A stretch of DNA of 64,000 nt from Chitinophaga sp. S165 (GTDB lineage: Bacteria > Bacteroidota > Bacteroidia > Chitinophagales > Chitinophagaceae): the NCBI RefSeq assembly GCF_003182155.1, contig NZ_QGTG01000004.1, positions 477,247-541,246 on the forward strand, written 5' to 3'. Each line of letters opens with the position of its first letter. The first letter of the stretch is position 1. Made by a program: the position numbers and the translations under genes. This document shows positions 43,529 to 51,818 of this stretch, piece by piece. The notes below the pieces were generated by a model, which saw only the letters and a program-made list of their open reading frames with translations, did not search any database and had not been told where the DNA came from.

Positions 43529-43942
43529 TCATTTGAGAGCCATAGCAAAAAAAATCACGGACGCCAGAACGGAGGCCGCGATCATTATAAGCAGGCTTAT
43601 GAGTAATATCTTCCAGCCGACATGTACCCGCATTTTGTTTGGCGGAGGCGCCACATGCTCTACATGTATCTCATTTCTTTGGGCATACCAGGTAGAAGTT
43701 ACTACAGGTGCTGTTGCTTCTGCCGCAATCTGTTGCATGATAGCCGTCTTCAGGTGAGCAGGTGGCAGCGCAGCTTCTTTGAAAGCCAAACGTTCAATTT
43801 TACGTTCGACTTCCTCCTTTTCAGTCTGTATTTCAGGGAAGATATCAAGATAAAACCTGTACTCGGATTCTTCTTCCGGAGTTGCAAATCCGAGAAGCAC
43901 CTTTTCAAGATTTCCATCTGATATGTAGCGCTCGTGGTCCAT
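43529..43942 (-). CDS. Anti-sigma-factor-like single-pass membrane protein
   Basis: A 137-residue protein started at ATG 43942; the frame is open to 44092 but the upstream part has no coding character and no membrane start. The N-terminal region (SDGNLEKVLLGFATPEEESE, then YRFYLDIFPEIQTEKEEVER) is laid out like the anti-sigma domain of RskA-type proteins without zinc ligands. A linker with PPAHLKTAIMQQI precedes one C-terminal membrane helix (ILLISLLIMIAASVLASVIF). No ECF sigma gene is adjacent and the extracytoplasmic part is only a few residues, so any sensing role is uncertain. Confidence 0.6.
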   Translation of the reverse strand: MDHERYISDGNLEKVLLGFATPEEESEYRFYLDIFPEIQTEKEEVERKIERLAFKEAALPPAHLKTAIMQQIAAEATAPVVTSTWYAQRNEIHVEHVAPPPNKMRVHVGWKILLISLLIMIAASVLASVIFFAMALK

Positions 43943-44091
43943 AGTTGTTATGAGGGTATTTCTCAAGTTAACATTTCCGCTGCAGGCGGTGGAGAATATG
44001 CTTATTCTTTCTCTGTTCTGCGAATTTGGTGAAAAACTTAGAAAAATAGTTGTCCAAACTAGCGAAATAGGTAAAATGCGTAAAAAAGACA

Positions 44092-44130
44092 AAAAAACGG
44101 TCTGAGGGACATTGACCCAGACCGTTTTTT
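44092..44130. terminator. Terminator between the AsmA gene and the anti-sigma-like gene
   Basis: AAAAAACGGTCTG (44092-44104) pairs with CAGACCGTTTTTT (44118-44130), 13 bp, with T runs on both strands; on the minus strand it ends the AsmA transcript. Confidence 0.9.
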
Positions 44131-44145
44131 GCTTTGATTTATTAC

Positions 44146-46827
44146 TTAATTGCCTTTTTTCTTGTTGAACAGGTTACCTATTGTATTCTTCACGGCTTGT
44201 CCGGCCTGTTTGCCGGCATCCTGTAAAGGTGCTGATTTGGTACCGGTAGTATCTTTCTGGCCGGTCAGGTGTTTGGTGATTTCATTTTTTACACCCGCCA
44301 CCGCATTGTTTTTCACAGATGTGAGGGAATCTTTCAGCGCTGATTTCACAGTATCCACCTTATTCTTAACGAGTGTGGTAGCCTGGTCTTTCAGGTTGTC
44401 GATAGCGCCGGAAGCAGTTTCCTGCAGGTCAGTCTTGTAAGTGGGCTTCATGATATTACCACCCAGTAATACATTCAGGTGAACGCTATCGCTGATATTT
44501 ACGGGAATACCTTTGCTGCTTGCTTTTGATGCCAGGCTTGTTATCAATGCATCGCCCTGTTTGCCGATCACGTTACGTGGAAGGGTCATCTGCAGGGTAT
44601 AATCGAGTGACTGATCAAAGCCATGGGAGCCACCTACGAGCATGTTGATATTGCTGACATTTACTTTGAACGGATTTACTTTCACCCGGCCATTTTCAAA
44701 CGCAAAGTAGGTCTTCACATCTTTTAAGGAAAAGTTCTTCAGTTGCGATACGTTCAGCGTATTAGCCAGTTGTTCAACAGGCGCAAACTTTTGCAGTGCG
44801 CCTTCCAGCAGGAGGAGGTTACCATCCCCGTTGAGGCTATTCAGTACCGGCATCATATCTTCACCCAGTTTACCACTCAGGCTTAGTTGAGAGGTCATTT
44901 TACCACTCAGGAACTTAGCAACCGGCATCAGTGCCTGTACGGTATTGAAGGCATTGAACGTTTGCTGTACATCCACATTCTGCACACTGTAAGCCATGCT
45001 GATATCAGGATTGGTCTTACTGTTCTTTGTGCTGTAACTACCATTCACTTCAATGTTACCTTGTAATGCATCAGCTTTTATCTGTTGCATGGACACTGTT
45101 TCATCTTTCAGTAAGAGGTTACCGGAAAGGTTAGTCATATCCAGCTTGTCGTAATGTACTTTATCCACCTGTGCGGTGATGCCGAAATCGAGATTAGCAG
45201 GAACAGGGAAAGGAGCACTGGCAGTATCCGCAGGCGTTTCTGCAGCAGCTGTTTCAGTAGTGCCCATCCATTTGTCCAGGTTCACTTCATCGGCTTTAAC
45301 GGCCAGTTTACCATCCAGTGGCTGATTTTTCAGCATGTAAGCCAGCATATTATTCACTTCACCATTCGCCTGGAAGTTAGTGCCCATGTAATGTCCGTCG
45401 AACTTAGACACGGTTACATTCTTCGGATTGAACTGCATGGAAAGGGTGTTCACCTTGATGCCATCAGGATAATCTTTGCTACGGTACAGGAGATTGCTCA
45501 CCAGTATACTTCCTGCTGCATAGAATTTATCGTAAGCCTGTTTCTCAATAGCGCTCATGTTTCCTTTTGCACTTACATCTGCATCAATGAGACCACTTAA
45601 AGCAGTACCATCTTCCAGTTTGTAAAACTGTGATACTTTAGATAGGTCCAGTTTTCCTTTGGCAGCACCATCTACATACATATCAGAGATAGGTGTTTTA
45701 ACAAGCAGTCGCATGTCCAGCGGGGTATTGTCCATTTCCACGTGTGCTGACGGCATGTTCACAACAGTATGGTCAGGAACACCATCCGGGTTGTTCACAC
45801 TCATTTTTACCTGGATATTCTTTACTGGTTTAGGCAGGTCAGGGTATTGGAAGAAACCATCCTTAACCGCCAGGTTCAGGCCGAAAGCGGGCATTTGAGT
45901 AGCGCTATAAGTACCTTTCACATAACCGTCAAAAGCAGCGGTACCCTGAGTCTTGATCTTGTCGAAATCCTGCATGAAAATAGCAGGTACGAGAGAGAGT
46001 ATATCTTTAAATTGGGTAGATGGCGCTTTCATGGAGAGGTCCATGCCGTAAGTGCTGTCGTTCACCAGTTTAAAGAAGCCCTGGAAAGCCAGTTCCAGGT
46101 TATTCAGCGTGGCCTTGCCTTTTTGGAAGGTGTAGGTGCTGGTTTTGTTATCTACCTGGATATCGGCGTCCATCGTTGTTTTGGTACGCAGCAGGTAGGG
46201 GATGAGCCCATAGCGGAAGGTAATGCCTTCAGCCTGGGTATTGGTCTGCAGGGTGAAGAGGTCCTGTGTAAAATCGCCGGTACCCTGGTGATCAAGTCCT
46301 TCTATCAGCAATGCCATATCACCTTCCTGATCGTCGTAACGTACGGTGGCATCTTCGATGCTATATTTCTGGAGGTTCAGTGCAAACTTGGAAGAAGCAG
46401 TATCTGCCGGAGTTACCTGTGCGGTATCAGGCTTCATGATATCCCAGTTTACCTGTCCCTGTTTATTGATAATTGCATGTACTCTTGGTTGTTGGATGCT
46501 TATGTTGTAAATATCCATTTTATCCCCTTTAATAACGCTCATCAGGTTCAGCGCGAGGTCGATCTTCTTTACCGCAAACAAGGTGTCGCCGGTAAAAGGA
46601 GCCCGGTTTACAACACTCAGGTCTTCCAATGCTACGGCCAGTCTGGGGAAACGTCTTATCAGGCTGATATCCACGTCTTTAAAGTCGACGTCGGCAACCA
46701 GTTGTTTGTTCAGCTCTGTTTTTACGAGAGACATGATCTTGCCTTTGAAAAAGAATGGGATGGCAATTGCAGCTATAACCAATACCAGTAAGAAGATTCC
46801 TACAATTTTGAGGATTTTTTTGAACAT
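44146..46827 (-). CDS. AsmA family protein
   Basis: An 893-residue inner-membrane-anchored periplasmic protein. One N-terminal helix (IVGIFLLVLVIAAIAIPFFF) is followed by the AsmA N-terminal signature (LNKQLVADVDFKDVDISLIR, RRFPRLAVALEDLSVV) and a very long repetitive beta groove; the C-terminal AsmA-2 block (DGNLLLLEGALQKFAPVEQL; TYFAFENGRVKVNPFKVNV) leads into an Ala/Thr/Lys-rich amphipathic tail (LKDSLTSVKNNAVAGVKNEI). AsmA-like proteins are now linked to phospholipid transport to the outer membrane; that role here is by family. Divergent from trmH. Confidence 0.88.
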   Translation of the reverse strand: MFKKILKIVGIFLLVLVIAAIAIPFFFKGKIMSLVKTELNKQLVADVDFKDVDISLIRRFPRLAVALEDLSVVNRAPFTGDTLFAVKKIDLALNLMSVIKGDKMDIYNISIQQPRVHAIINKQGQVNWDIMKPDTAQVTPADTASSKFALNLQKYSIEDATVRYDDQEGDMALLIEGLDHQGTGDFTQDLFTLQTNTQAEGITFRYGLIPYLLRTKTTMDADIQVDNKTSTYTFQKGKATLNNLELAFQGFFKLVNDSTYGMDLSMKAPSTQFKDILSLVPAIFMQDFDKIKTQGTAAFDGYVKGTYSATQMPAFGLNLAVKDGFFQYPDLPKPVKNIQVKMSVNNPDGVPDHTVVNMPSAHVEMDNTPLDMRLLVKTPISDMYVDGAAKGKLDLSKVSQFYKLEDGTALSGLIDADVSAKGNMSAIEKQAYDKFYAAGSILVSNLLYRSKDYPDGIKVNTLSMQFNPKNVTVSKFDGHYMGTNFQANGEVNNMLAYMLKNQPLDGKLAVKADEVNLDKWMGTTETAAAETPADTASAPFPVPANLDFGITAQVDKVHYDKLDMTNLSGNLLLKDETVSMQQIKADALQGNIEVNGSYSTKNSKTNPDISMAYSVQNVDVQQTFNAFNTVQALMPVAKFLSGKMTSQLSLSGKLGEDMMPVLNSLNGDGNLLLLEGALQKFAPVEQLANTLNVSQLKNFSLKDVKTYFAFENGRVKVNPFKVNVSNINMLVGGSHGFDQSLDYTLQMTLPRNVIGKQGDALITSLASKASSKGIPVNISDSVHLNVLLGGNIMKPTYKTDLQETASGAIDNLKDQATTLVKNKVDTVKSALKDSLTSVKNNAVAGVKNEITKHLTGQKDTTGTKSAPLQDAGKQAGQAVKNTIGNLFNKKKGN

Positions 46828-46899
46828 GTTTTAGATAAATGTTTTTTATTATGTATGAAGGTAGCAAGGAAAACCCGTATTCGGAAGTTTGATTTAGGT

Positions 46900-46907
46900 T
46901 AAATTTG
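46900..46907 (+). promoter_or_regulatory. -7 box of trmH
   Basis: TAAATTTG matches TAnnTTTG 26 bp before the ATG. The -33 element is weak. Confidence 0.5.
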
Positions 46908-46933
46908 CCCCCTGAAATTAATATATTCATCAT

Positions 46934-47524
46934 ATGACGCCGGAACGCAGGGAAAGGTTACTATCCGTATTAAATAAAAGACAAGCAGGTCTTACCGTGG
47001 TGCTGGAAAATGTTCAGGACCCGCATAACATATCAGCTGTAATGCGTACCTGTGATGCCGTAGGTATCCAGGAGATTTATGTACTGAACAACAGGATTCC
47101 CCGGCACAAGAAATGGGGCGCTAAAAGTTCTTCCAGCGCTGCCAAGTGGCTGACCATTCACCAGTTTTCCAATACTGCCGAATGTGTGGCCGCCCTACGA
47201 CAGAAATATGATAAGATCTTTACGACCCATCTTGCTGCAGATGCTGTTGGTTTGTATGACATCGATTTTACGGGTTCAGTGGCATTGGTATTCGGGAATG
47301 AGCATGATGGCGTGACAGATGAGGTCCGCGAATTAGCAGATGGGAACTTTATTATTCCGCAGGTAGGGATTATCAAGTCATTGAATATATCAGTAGCATG
47401 TGCGGTGAGTATTTATGAGGCCTTGAGACAACGGACAATTGCGGGGCATTATGAAAAGAGGAATTTGCCGGATGGGCAGTTTGAAGCGTTGCTGGAAAAG
47501 TGGGGTTTTGAGGAGGAAGAATAA
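46934..47524 (+). CDS. trmH: tRNA (guanosine-2'-O-)-methyltransferase, TrmH type
   Basis: A 196-residue SPOUT-fold methyltransferase. Conserved motifs: VVLENVQDPHNISAVMRTCD with the catalytic Arg, LVFGNEHDGVTDEV (SAM knot), and IPQVGIIKSLNISVACAVSI with YEALRQR. This order and the N-terminal MTPERRERLLSVLNKRQ match TrmH (Gm18 of tRNA) rather than RlmB, although the two are related. Complete; stands alone between divergent asmA and the permease gene. Confidence 0.88.
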   Translation: MTPERRERLLSVLNKRQAGLTVVLENVQDPHNISAVMRTCDAVGIQEIYVLNNRIPRHKKWGAKSSSSAAKWLTIHQFSNTAECVAALRQKYDKIFTTHLAADAVGLYDIDFTGSVALVFGNEHDGVTDEVRELADGNFIIPQVGIIKSLNISVACAVSIYEALRQRTIAGHYEKRNLPDGQFEALLEKWGFEEEE

Positions 47525-47645
47525 GTACTAAAGCCGGCGCTGAGTTCACTAACGGACGTTTATTGTATTGAAACCGAACAATCCTGTGAAATGATTCTGT
47601 GTAAATAATTGATTTTTAGGGCTATTTAAGCTGGCATTTTTTTAG

Positions 47646-47679
47646 GGGAATGGCATTTAACGAATTTTGAACCATTCCC
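47646..47679 (+). other. Inverted repeat before the permease gene
   Basis: GGGAATGG (47646-47653) and CCATTCCC (47672-47679), 18-nt loop, ending 15 bp before the ATG. T-rich flanks are weak; could be a weak terminator of trmH or a leader hairpin of the permease gene. Confidence 0.4.
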
Positions 47680-47694
47680 TTATTTAGAAATAAT

Positions 47695-50064
47695 ATGCTA
47701 AAAACCTATTTTAAAATCGCATGGCGTAATCTTTGGATAAACAAGGGCCTGTCATTTATCAATATTTTTGGTTTAGCCACAGGGATGGCATTTACTATGC
47801 TTATTGGTCTCTGGATAAAGTATGAGATGAGTTTTGACTCATTTCATAAAAACGGTGATCGCATAGCACTAATTCAAAAAAATATACTGTTTAACAACAA
47901 TAAGAGTACACAGGAAGCGACGCAGCTTCCCTTATATGATGAACTGAAGAACAACTATCCTGAAGTAAAAGGAGCCACACGAATGAGCTGGAATGAAAGC
48001 CATAGTTTGGTAGTTGGCAATAGCAAATTCAATAAAAACGGGAGATATGTTGACCCTGATTTCCTTGGAATGTTTTCTTTTCCACTTCTGAAGGGGAATA
48101 TTGCTACTGTACTGACAGATCCCAATTCCATCGTACTTACCGAATCGTTGGCGAGCACTTTGTTTGGTAGGGAAGACCCGATCGGCAAAACTATAAAACT
48201 GGATAATCAGCATATCGTACTGGTTACCGGTGTAGTACAAAATGCTCCTAAAAACTCAACAATTGATTTTGATTTTCTAGCTCCCTATCAGTTTTTAATA
48301 AACGAATCGGAATGGATAAGAGGTAATAAGACAAATTGGAACAATAATTTTCTTATGAATCTGGTGGAGCTACAACCGGGAGTTTCTATGGCAGACTTCT
48401 CAAAGAAAATTGGCCCGCTTTCCATACAGAAAGATAACAGACTTAAAAATCAAACACTGTTCCTGCATCCTCTAAGCAAATGGCATTTGTACAATGACTA
48501 TAAGAATTGGATAAATGTGGGTGGAAAGATTGACTATGTAAGACTATTTGGTATTATAGGCATTTTTGTACTGCTTATTGCATGTATTAACTTCATGAAT
48601 CTTTCGACTGCCCGGGCTGAAAAACGGGCAAAGGAGATAGGCATCCGGAAATCCGTAGGTTCGTTGCGTATGCAACTTGTTACCCAGTTTTTAACAGAAT
48701 CGATGCTGACGACCTTTCTTGCCTTTGTACTTTCTATCGGAATAATACGACTGTTGTTACCTTGTTTAAGAGACCTGGGTTTTGAGAATGTAAGATTTGA
48801 GTTTAGTAATGCTTTTCTATGGGCGTTCGTATTCCTTGTCTGTATTCTGACTGGATTGATCGCTGGCAGCTATCCTGCATTGTATCTCTCTTCATTTTTG
48901 CCGGTCAGGACTTTGAAAGGCGTATTCAGGCAAGGTAAAGGTGCAGCTACTTTTCGTAAAGTATTGGTCGTTTCTCAGTTTACTATTTCTATCGTGTTAA
49001 TCATAAGTACCATTATTGTTTTTCAGCAGATCAATCATGCCAAAAGCCGTTCTCTTGGTTATAATCCGAACAATCTGATCTCTGTTAACTGCAGTGATGA
49101 TCTTACCAAAAACTATACTGTATTAAAACAGGAACTTCTAAATAGCGGTTATTTTGAGTCGGTAACAAAAGCAGTGACATCTATGACCAATATTTCCAAC
49201 ACATGGAGCGACTTCTCCTGGTCTGGAAAGGATGCTAACGCTGACATTGCATTGGATGCAATAATGGCTGATTGGGACTTTGAAAAAACAGTGGGTTTGA
49301 AATTTAAAGCAGGAAGGCCTTTTTCAATAGATTATAAAACGGATTCAAATGCTGTGATCCTGAATGCAGCGGCTTTAAAACTAATTGGATATAAAGATCC
49401 GATCGGAAAGACAATGAAATCTGGCGGAAGAGTAGTAACTATTGTCGGGATAGTTGAGGACGTAGTAATAAGCGATCCATTCAAACCAGTCTATCCTTTA
49501 GCGATTCTTTTCAATGGTAATCAGGCTAATAACATTTTTCTACGGTTGAAATCAACATCCGATCTAAAAACTTCATTGTCCGCTATTCAGCCTATTTTTG
49601 ATAAGCACAATCCTTCTTTCCCATTTGAATACAGCTTTGTGGATGAAGAATTTGGCAAGAAGTTCACAATGGAAAATCAGGTGGGGAAATTAGCAAGTAT
49701 TCTTGCAGGACTAGCTATTTTCATTTCCTGCCTGGGCTTGTTTGGCCTGGCACTCTTTATGGCTGAACGCAGGACCAAAGAAATAGGGATTCGTAAAGTA
49801 TTGGGAGCATCTGTTGCCAATATCTGGACCTTGCTGTCCCGGGAATTTGTGTGGTTGGTATTGCTGGGTTCCTTTATCGCTTCTCCTCTTGCATTTTGGT
49901 TAATGAAAAGTTGGCTGCAGAAGTATGAATATCGTGTTGATATCAATTGGTGGGTATTTGCTGGCGCGGGGATGCTCGCTGTTGTTATAGCTTTGCTTAC
50001 TGTAAGTTCACAGGCTATTAAAGCAGGTGTTGCAAATCCTGTGAAGAGTTTGAGGAGTGAGTAG
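47695..50064 (+). CDS. FtsX/MacB-type ABC transporter permease
   Basis: A 789-residue permease of the long Bacteroidota type with two MacB-core/FtsX halves. N-terminus KTYFKIAWRNLWINKGLSFI, first TM, periplasmic MacB-PCD domain (~45-245; GLWIKYEMSFDSFHKNGDRI), FtsX helices with EIGIRKSVGSLRMQLVTQF, a second periplasmic domain, and final helices with EIGIRKVLGASVANIWTLL and a closing KAGVANPVKSLRSE. No ATPase gene is beside it, which is frequent for this type. Codon usage is visibly more AT-rich than in the genes to its left. Substrate unknown; related systems move lipoproteins, peptides or drugs. Confidence 0.88.
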   Translation: MLKTYFKIAWRNLWINKGLSFINIFGLATGMAFTMLIGLWIKYEMSFDSFHKNGDRIALIQKNILFNNNKSTQEATQLPLYDELKNNYPEVKGATRMSWNESHSLVVGNSKFNKNGRYVDPDFLGMFSFPLLKGNIATVLTDPNSIVLTESLASTLFGREDPIGKTIKLDNQHIVLVTGVVQNAPKNSTIDFDFLAPYQFLINESEWIRGNKTNWNNNFLMNLVELQPGVSMADFSKKIGPLSIQKDNRLKNQTLFLHPLSKWHLYNDYKNWINVGGKIDYVRLFGIIGIFVLLIACINFMNLSTARAEKRAKEIGIRKSVGSLRMQLVTQFLTESMLTTFLAFVLSIGIIRLLLPCLRDLGFENVRFEFSNAFLWAFVFLVCILTGLIAGSYPALYLSSFLPVRTLKGVFRQGKGAATFRKVLVVSQFTISIVLIISTIIVFQQINHAKSRSLGYNPNNLISVNCSDDLTKNYTVLKQELLNSGYFESVTKAVTSMTNISNTWSDFSWSGKDANADIALDAIMADWDFEKTVGLKFKAGRPFSIDYKTDSNAVILNAAALKLIGYKDPIGKTMKSGGRVVTIVGIVEDVVISDPFKPVYPLAILFNGNQANNIFLRLKSTSDLKTSLSAIQPIFDKHNPSFPFEYSFVDEEFGKKFTMENQVGKLASILAGLAIFISCLGLFGLALFMAERRTKEIGIRKVLGASVANIWTLLSREFVWLVLLGSFIASPLAFWLMKSWLQKYEYRVDINWWVFAGAGMLAVVIALLTVSSQAIKAGVANPVKSLRSE

Positions 50065-50183
50065 TTTTTCAGTTTATATATTGCAACATTATCGGAACGT
50101 TGATATGCGTCCATAATTATCCAGCTGTAACAAAAAATCTGACAAGATTTATTTAAAACGATGCAAATCTATAAATAAAGTAA

Positions 50184-50216
50184 AGGGCTGTTTGCGCCGC
50201 AAGCAGCCCCTTTATT
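50184..50216 (+). terminator. Terminator downstream of the permease gene
   Basis: GGGCTGTTTGC-GCC-GCAAGCAGCCC with one U-G wobble, then CTTTATT. Followed directly by the leader element copy at 50229. Confidence 0.75.
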
Positions 50217-50228
50217 AATACAGGACAA

Positions 50229-50323
50229 TACTATTATTATAAATAGTTACCACGATCCCTCAAAAAGTACCATTTACATAAGGGCGCTTCTCTTCGGGTA
50301 TTGTCTATCCCATTAGAACAATA
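50229..50323 (+). promoter_or_regulatory. Duplicated leader element, copy A
   Basis: About 90 bp aligned without gaps to copy B at 51715. Conserved parts: TACTATTATTATA with an inverted ACTATT/AATAGT, TAAGGG-GC-TCT, and ATTGTCTA-CC-TTAGAA. The 3' portion forms a stem TATTGT (50299-50304) with ACAATA (50318-50323). Copy A precedes the first lipoprotein gene by ~50 bp. Confidence 0.6.
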
Positions 50324-50372
50324 AAACTATTTACAGGTGCTTAAACTGCACCTATTTTAAATCCTATACCTT

Positions 50373-50972
50373 ATGTACAAGAATGCAATTTTGATCCTTG
50401 CTGTGCTGTTATTTTCCTGCAAGAAAGAAGCAACAGAACTACCTAAGAAAGATAACCCACTCATCGGTACCTGGAGTTTTGTCAATCTCGATTATAACGT
50501 TACCAACGTCAATTACATAACGAACAGTAGTGGCCTGGTGGTCTCAAGAATAATGAGTCCCCATGTTTACGTTACGCAACAGAACAGTGGTGAATTGGTG
50601 ATAGACGGCGATCTGTTTCACTATAATAATATCCGGTATATCATTAATGCGCGTCTGGGCGATTATGTTTATAAAAATACCATATTGATAGATTCAACAT
50701 TTCGGACGGTCAATGATACCACCACTTTTACAGAAAAAGATCCCTATCATTTGCTTGTATCAGATTCTATTTCTGTCATTAAAGGTACTAACGATAATGG
50801 TAGCATTTTCAGAGGAGGAATTGGTGATCAGAAATACGCGCTATCCGGCGATACATTAAGGTTCACTTTTGAAGGACCGTTTGTATTCGTCATATTTCCA
50901 GATGCTGATACTACCGTTCCTTCTATCGGTGCATTTGGGAGAACGGTTTGGACTTTTGTAAGGAAGAAATAG
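50373..50972 (+). CDS. Small lipoprotein, tandem paralogue 1
   Basis: A 199-residue lipoprotein (signal KNAILILAVLLFSC, then KKEATELP). After the lipobox it has KDNPLIGTWSFVNLDYNV, a lipocalin-like opening, then beta strands with QQNSGELVIDGDLFHYNNI and ALSGDTLRFTFEGP, ending in TVWTFVRKK. The IGTWSF start followed by short strands suits a small lipocalin-like beta barrel, but this is not proven. Neighbouring paralogue 2 shares the whole plan. Function unknown. Confidence 0.75.
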   Translation: MYKNAILILAVLLFSCKKEATELPKKDNPLIGTWSFVNLDYNVTNVNYITNSSGLVVSRIMSPHVYVTQQNSGELVIDGDLFHYNNIRYIINARLGDYVYKNTILIDSTFRTVNDTTTFTEKDPYHLLVSDSISVIKGTNDNGSIFRGGIGDQKYALSGDTLRFTFEGPFVFVIFPDADTTVPSIGAFGRTVWTFVRKK

Positions 50973-51033
50973 ATATTATAATTCTTGACTGACCCGGCCA
51001 CATTTGCAAATACAATTCATTAAAACGCGTAAA

Positions 51034-51648
51034 ATGTATAAAAGAAGTTTAATAGTTCTGACTGTATTTTTCTTTTCCTGTGGCAAAGATGCCACTATTG
51101 AAATGCCAAAAGAGGAGAGCCCGCTCGTAGGCACCTGGAGTTTTATCAATATGTCTTCCACTGAATCCAATGAATATATAGAAACAACAGCGGACGGACA
51201 GGAAAAATTAAGAGTAGTTGCGAATGGCAGCTACATCACAAAGAATAATAATGGTGAGTTGGTGATAGATGATAGCACCTTCACTTATAACAATATCGGA
51301 ATGGGAGTTGACACATTATTCATGCAATATACTTACGTCGATGGTGTATTAAGTGAGTCGCTGATGTTACCGGTAAATCAGACGGATAATTTTTACAAGC
51401 AGCGGCATTTCTATAGCCTGTCAACGCCTGATTCTGTTCATCTGGCAACTGGTACGATGACAAGCTGGGATGGTTCTACCAGCGATACATATCAAGGTGG
51501 AGTATATTCATTCAGCTTTTCAGGGGATACGCTGGTGTTGAAGAACAGCAGGAAATCTGTCACTACTGGTATCAACACTACAAATGGATTGGCCACTACA
51601 TCCAAGGTAAATAATGCGTCAACGTTTAAATACCTAAGAAAGCAATAG
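51034..51648 (+). CDS. Small lipoprotein, tandem paralogue 2
   Basis: A 204-residue lipoprotein started at ATG 51034 (MYKRSLIVLTVFFFSC), like paralogue 1; the frame opens upstream at a TTG (51004). It repeats the plan of the previous gene: PKEESPLVGTWSFINM, ITKNNNGELVIDDSTFTYNN, SFSGDTLVLKN and a C-terminal STFKYLRKQ. The central region is diverged. 61 bp separate the two genes, so they are probably co-transcribed from copy A of the leader. Function unknown. Confidence 0.75.
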   Translation: MYKRSLIVLTVFFFSCGKDATIEMPKEESPLVGTWSFINMSSTESNEYIETTADGQEKLRVVANGSYITKNNNGELVIDDSTFTYNNIGMGVDTLFMQYTYVDGVLSESLMLPVNQTDNFYKQRHFYSLSTPDSVHLATGTMTSWDGSTSDTYQGGVYSFSFSGDTLVLKNSRKSVTTGINTTNGLATTSKVNNASTFKYLRKQ

Positions 51649-51665
51649 TTACCAGCCCAATTAAA

Positions 51666-51700
51666 TAAGATGCTGTCTGCCCTCACAGACAGCATCTTAT
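51666..51700 (+). terminator. Terminator after the lipoprotein pair
   Basis: GATGCTGTCTG and CAGACAGCATC, perfect 11-bp stem with a 6-nt loop, extended by AAATAA/TTATTT. Confidence 0.88.
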
Positions 51701-51714
51701 TTAATATTGGAGTA

Positions 51715-51818
51715 TACTATTATTATAGATAGTTGCTGCGGTAAAAAAATCTTTTCCTTTCCGTAAGGGTGCCTCTGTTTGAGCATTGTCTACACCAATT
51801 AGAAGTAAACAATGCTCT
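51715..51818 (+). promoter_or_regulatory. Duplicated leader element, copy B, overlapping the methyltransferase start
   Basis: Same order of conserved blocks as copy A at 50229. The terminal stem is longer: GAGCATTGT (51781-51789) pairs perfectly with ACAATGCTC (51810-51818), which contains the ATG at 51812. Next to the shared ATTGT/ACAAT core, copy A has T-A where copy B has C-G, a compensatory change supporting an RNA fold. Confidence 0.6.
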
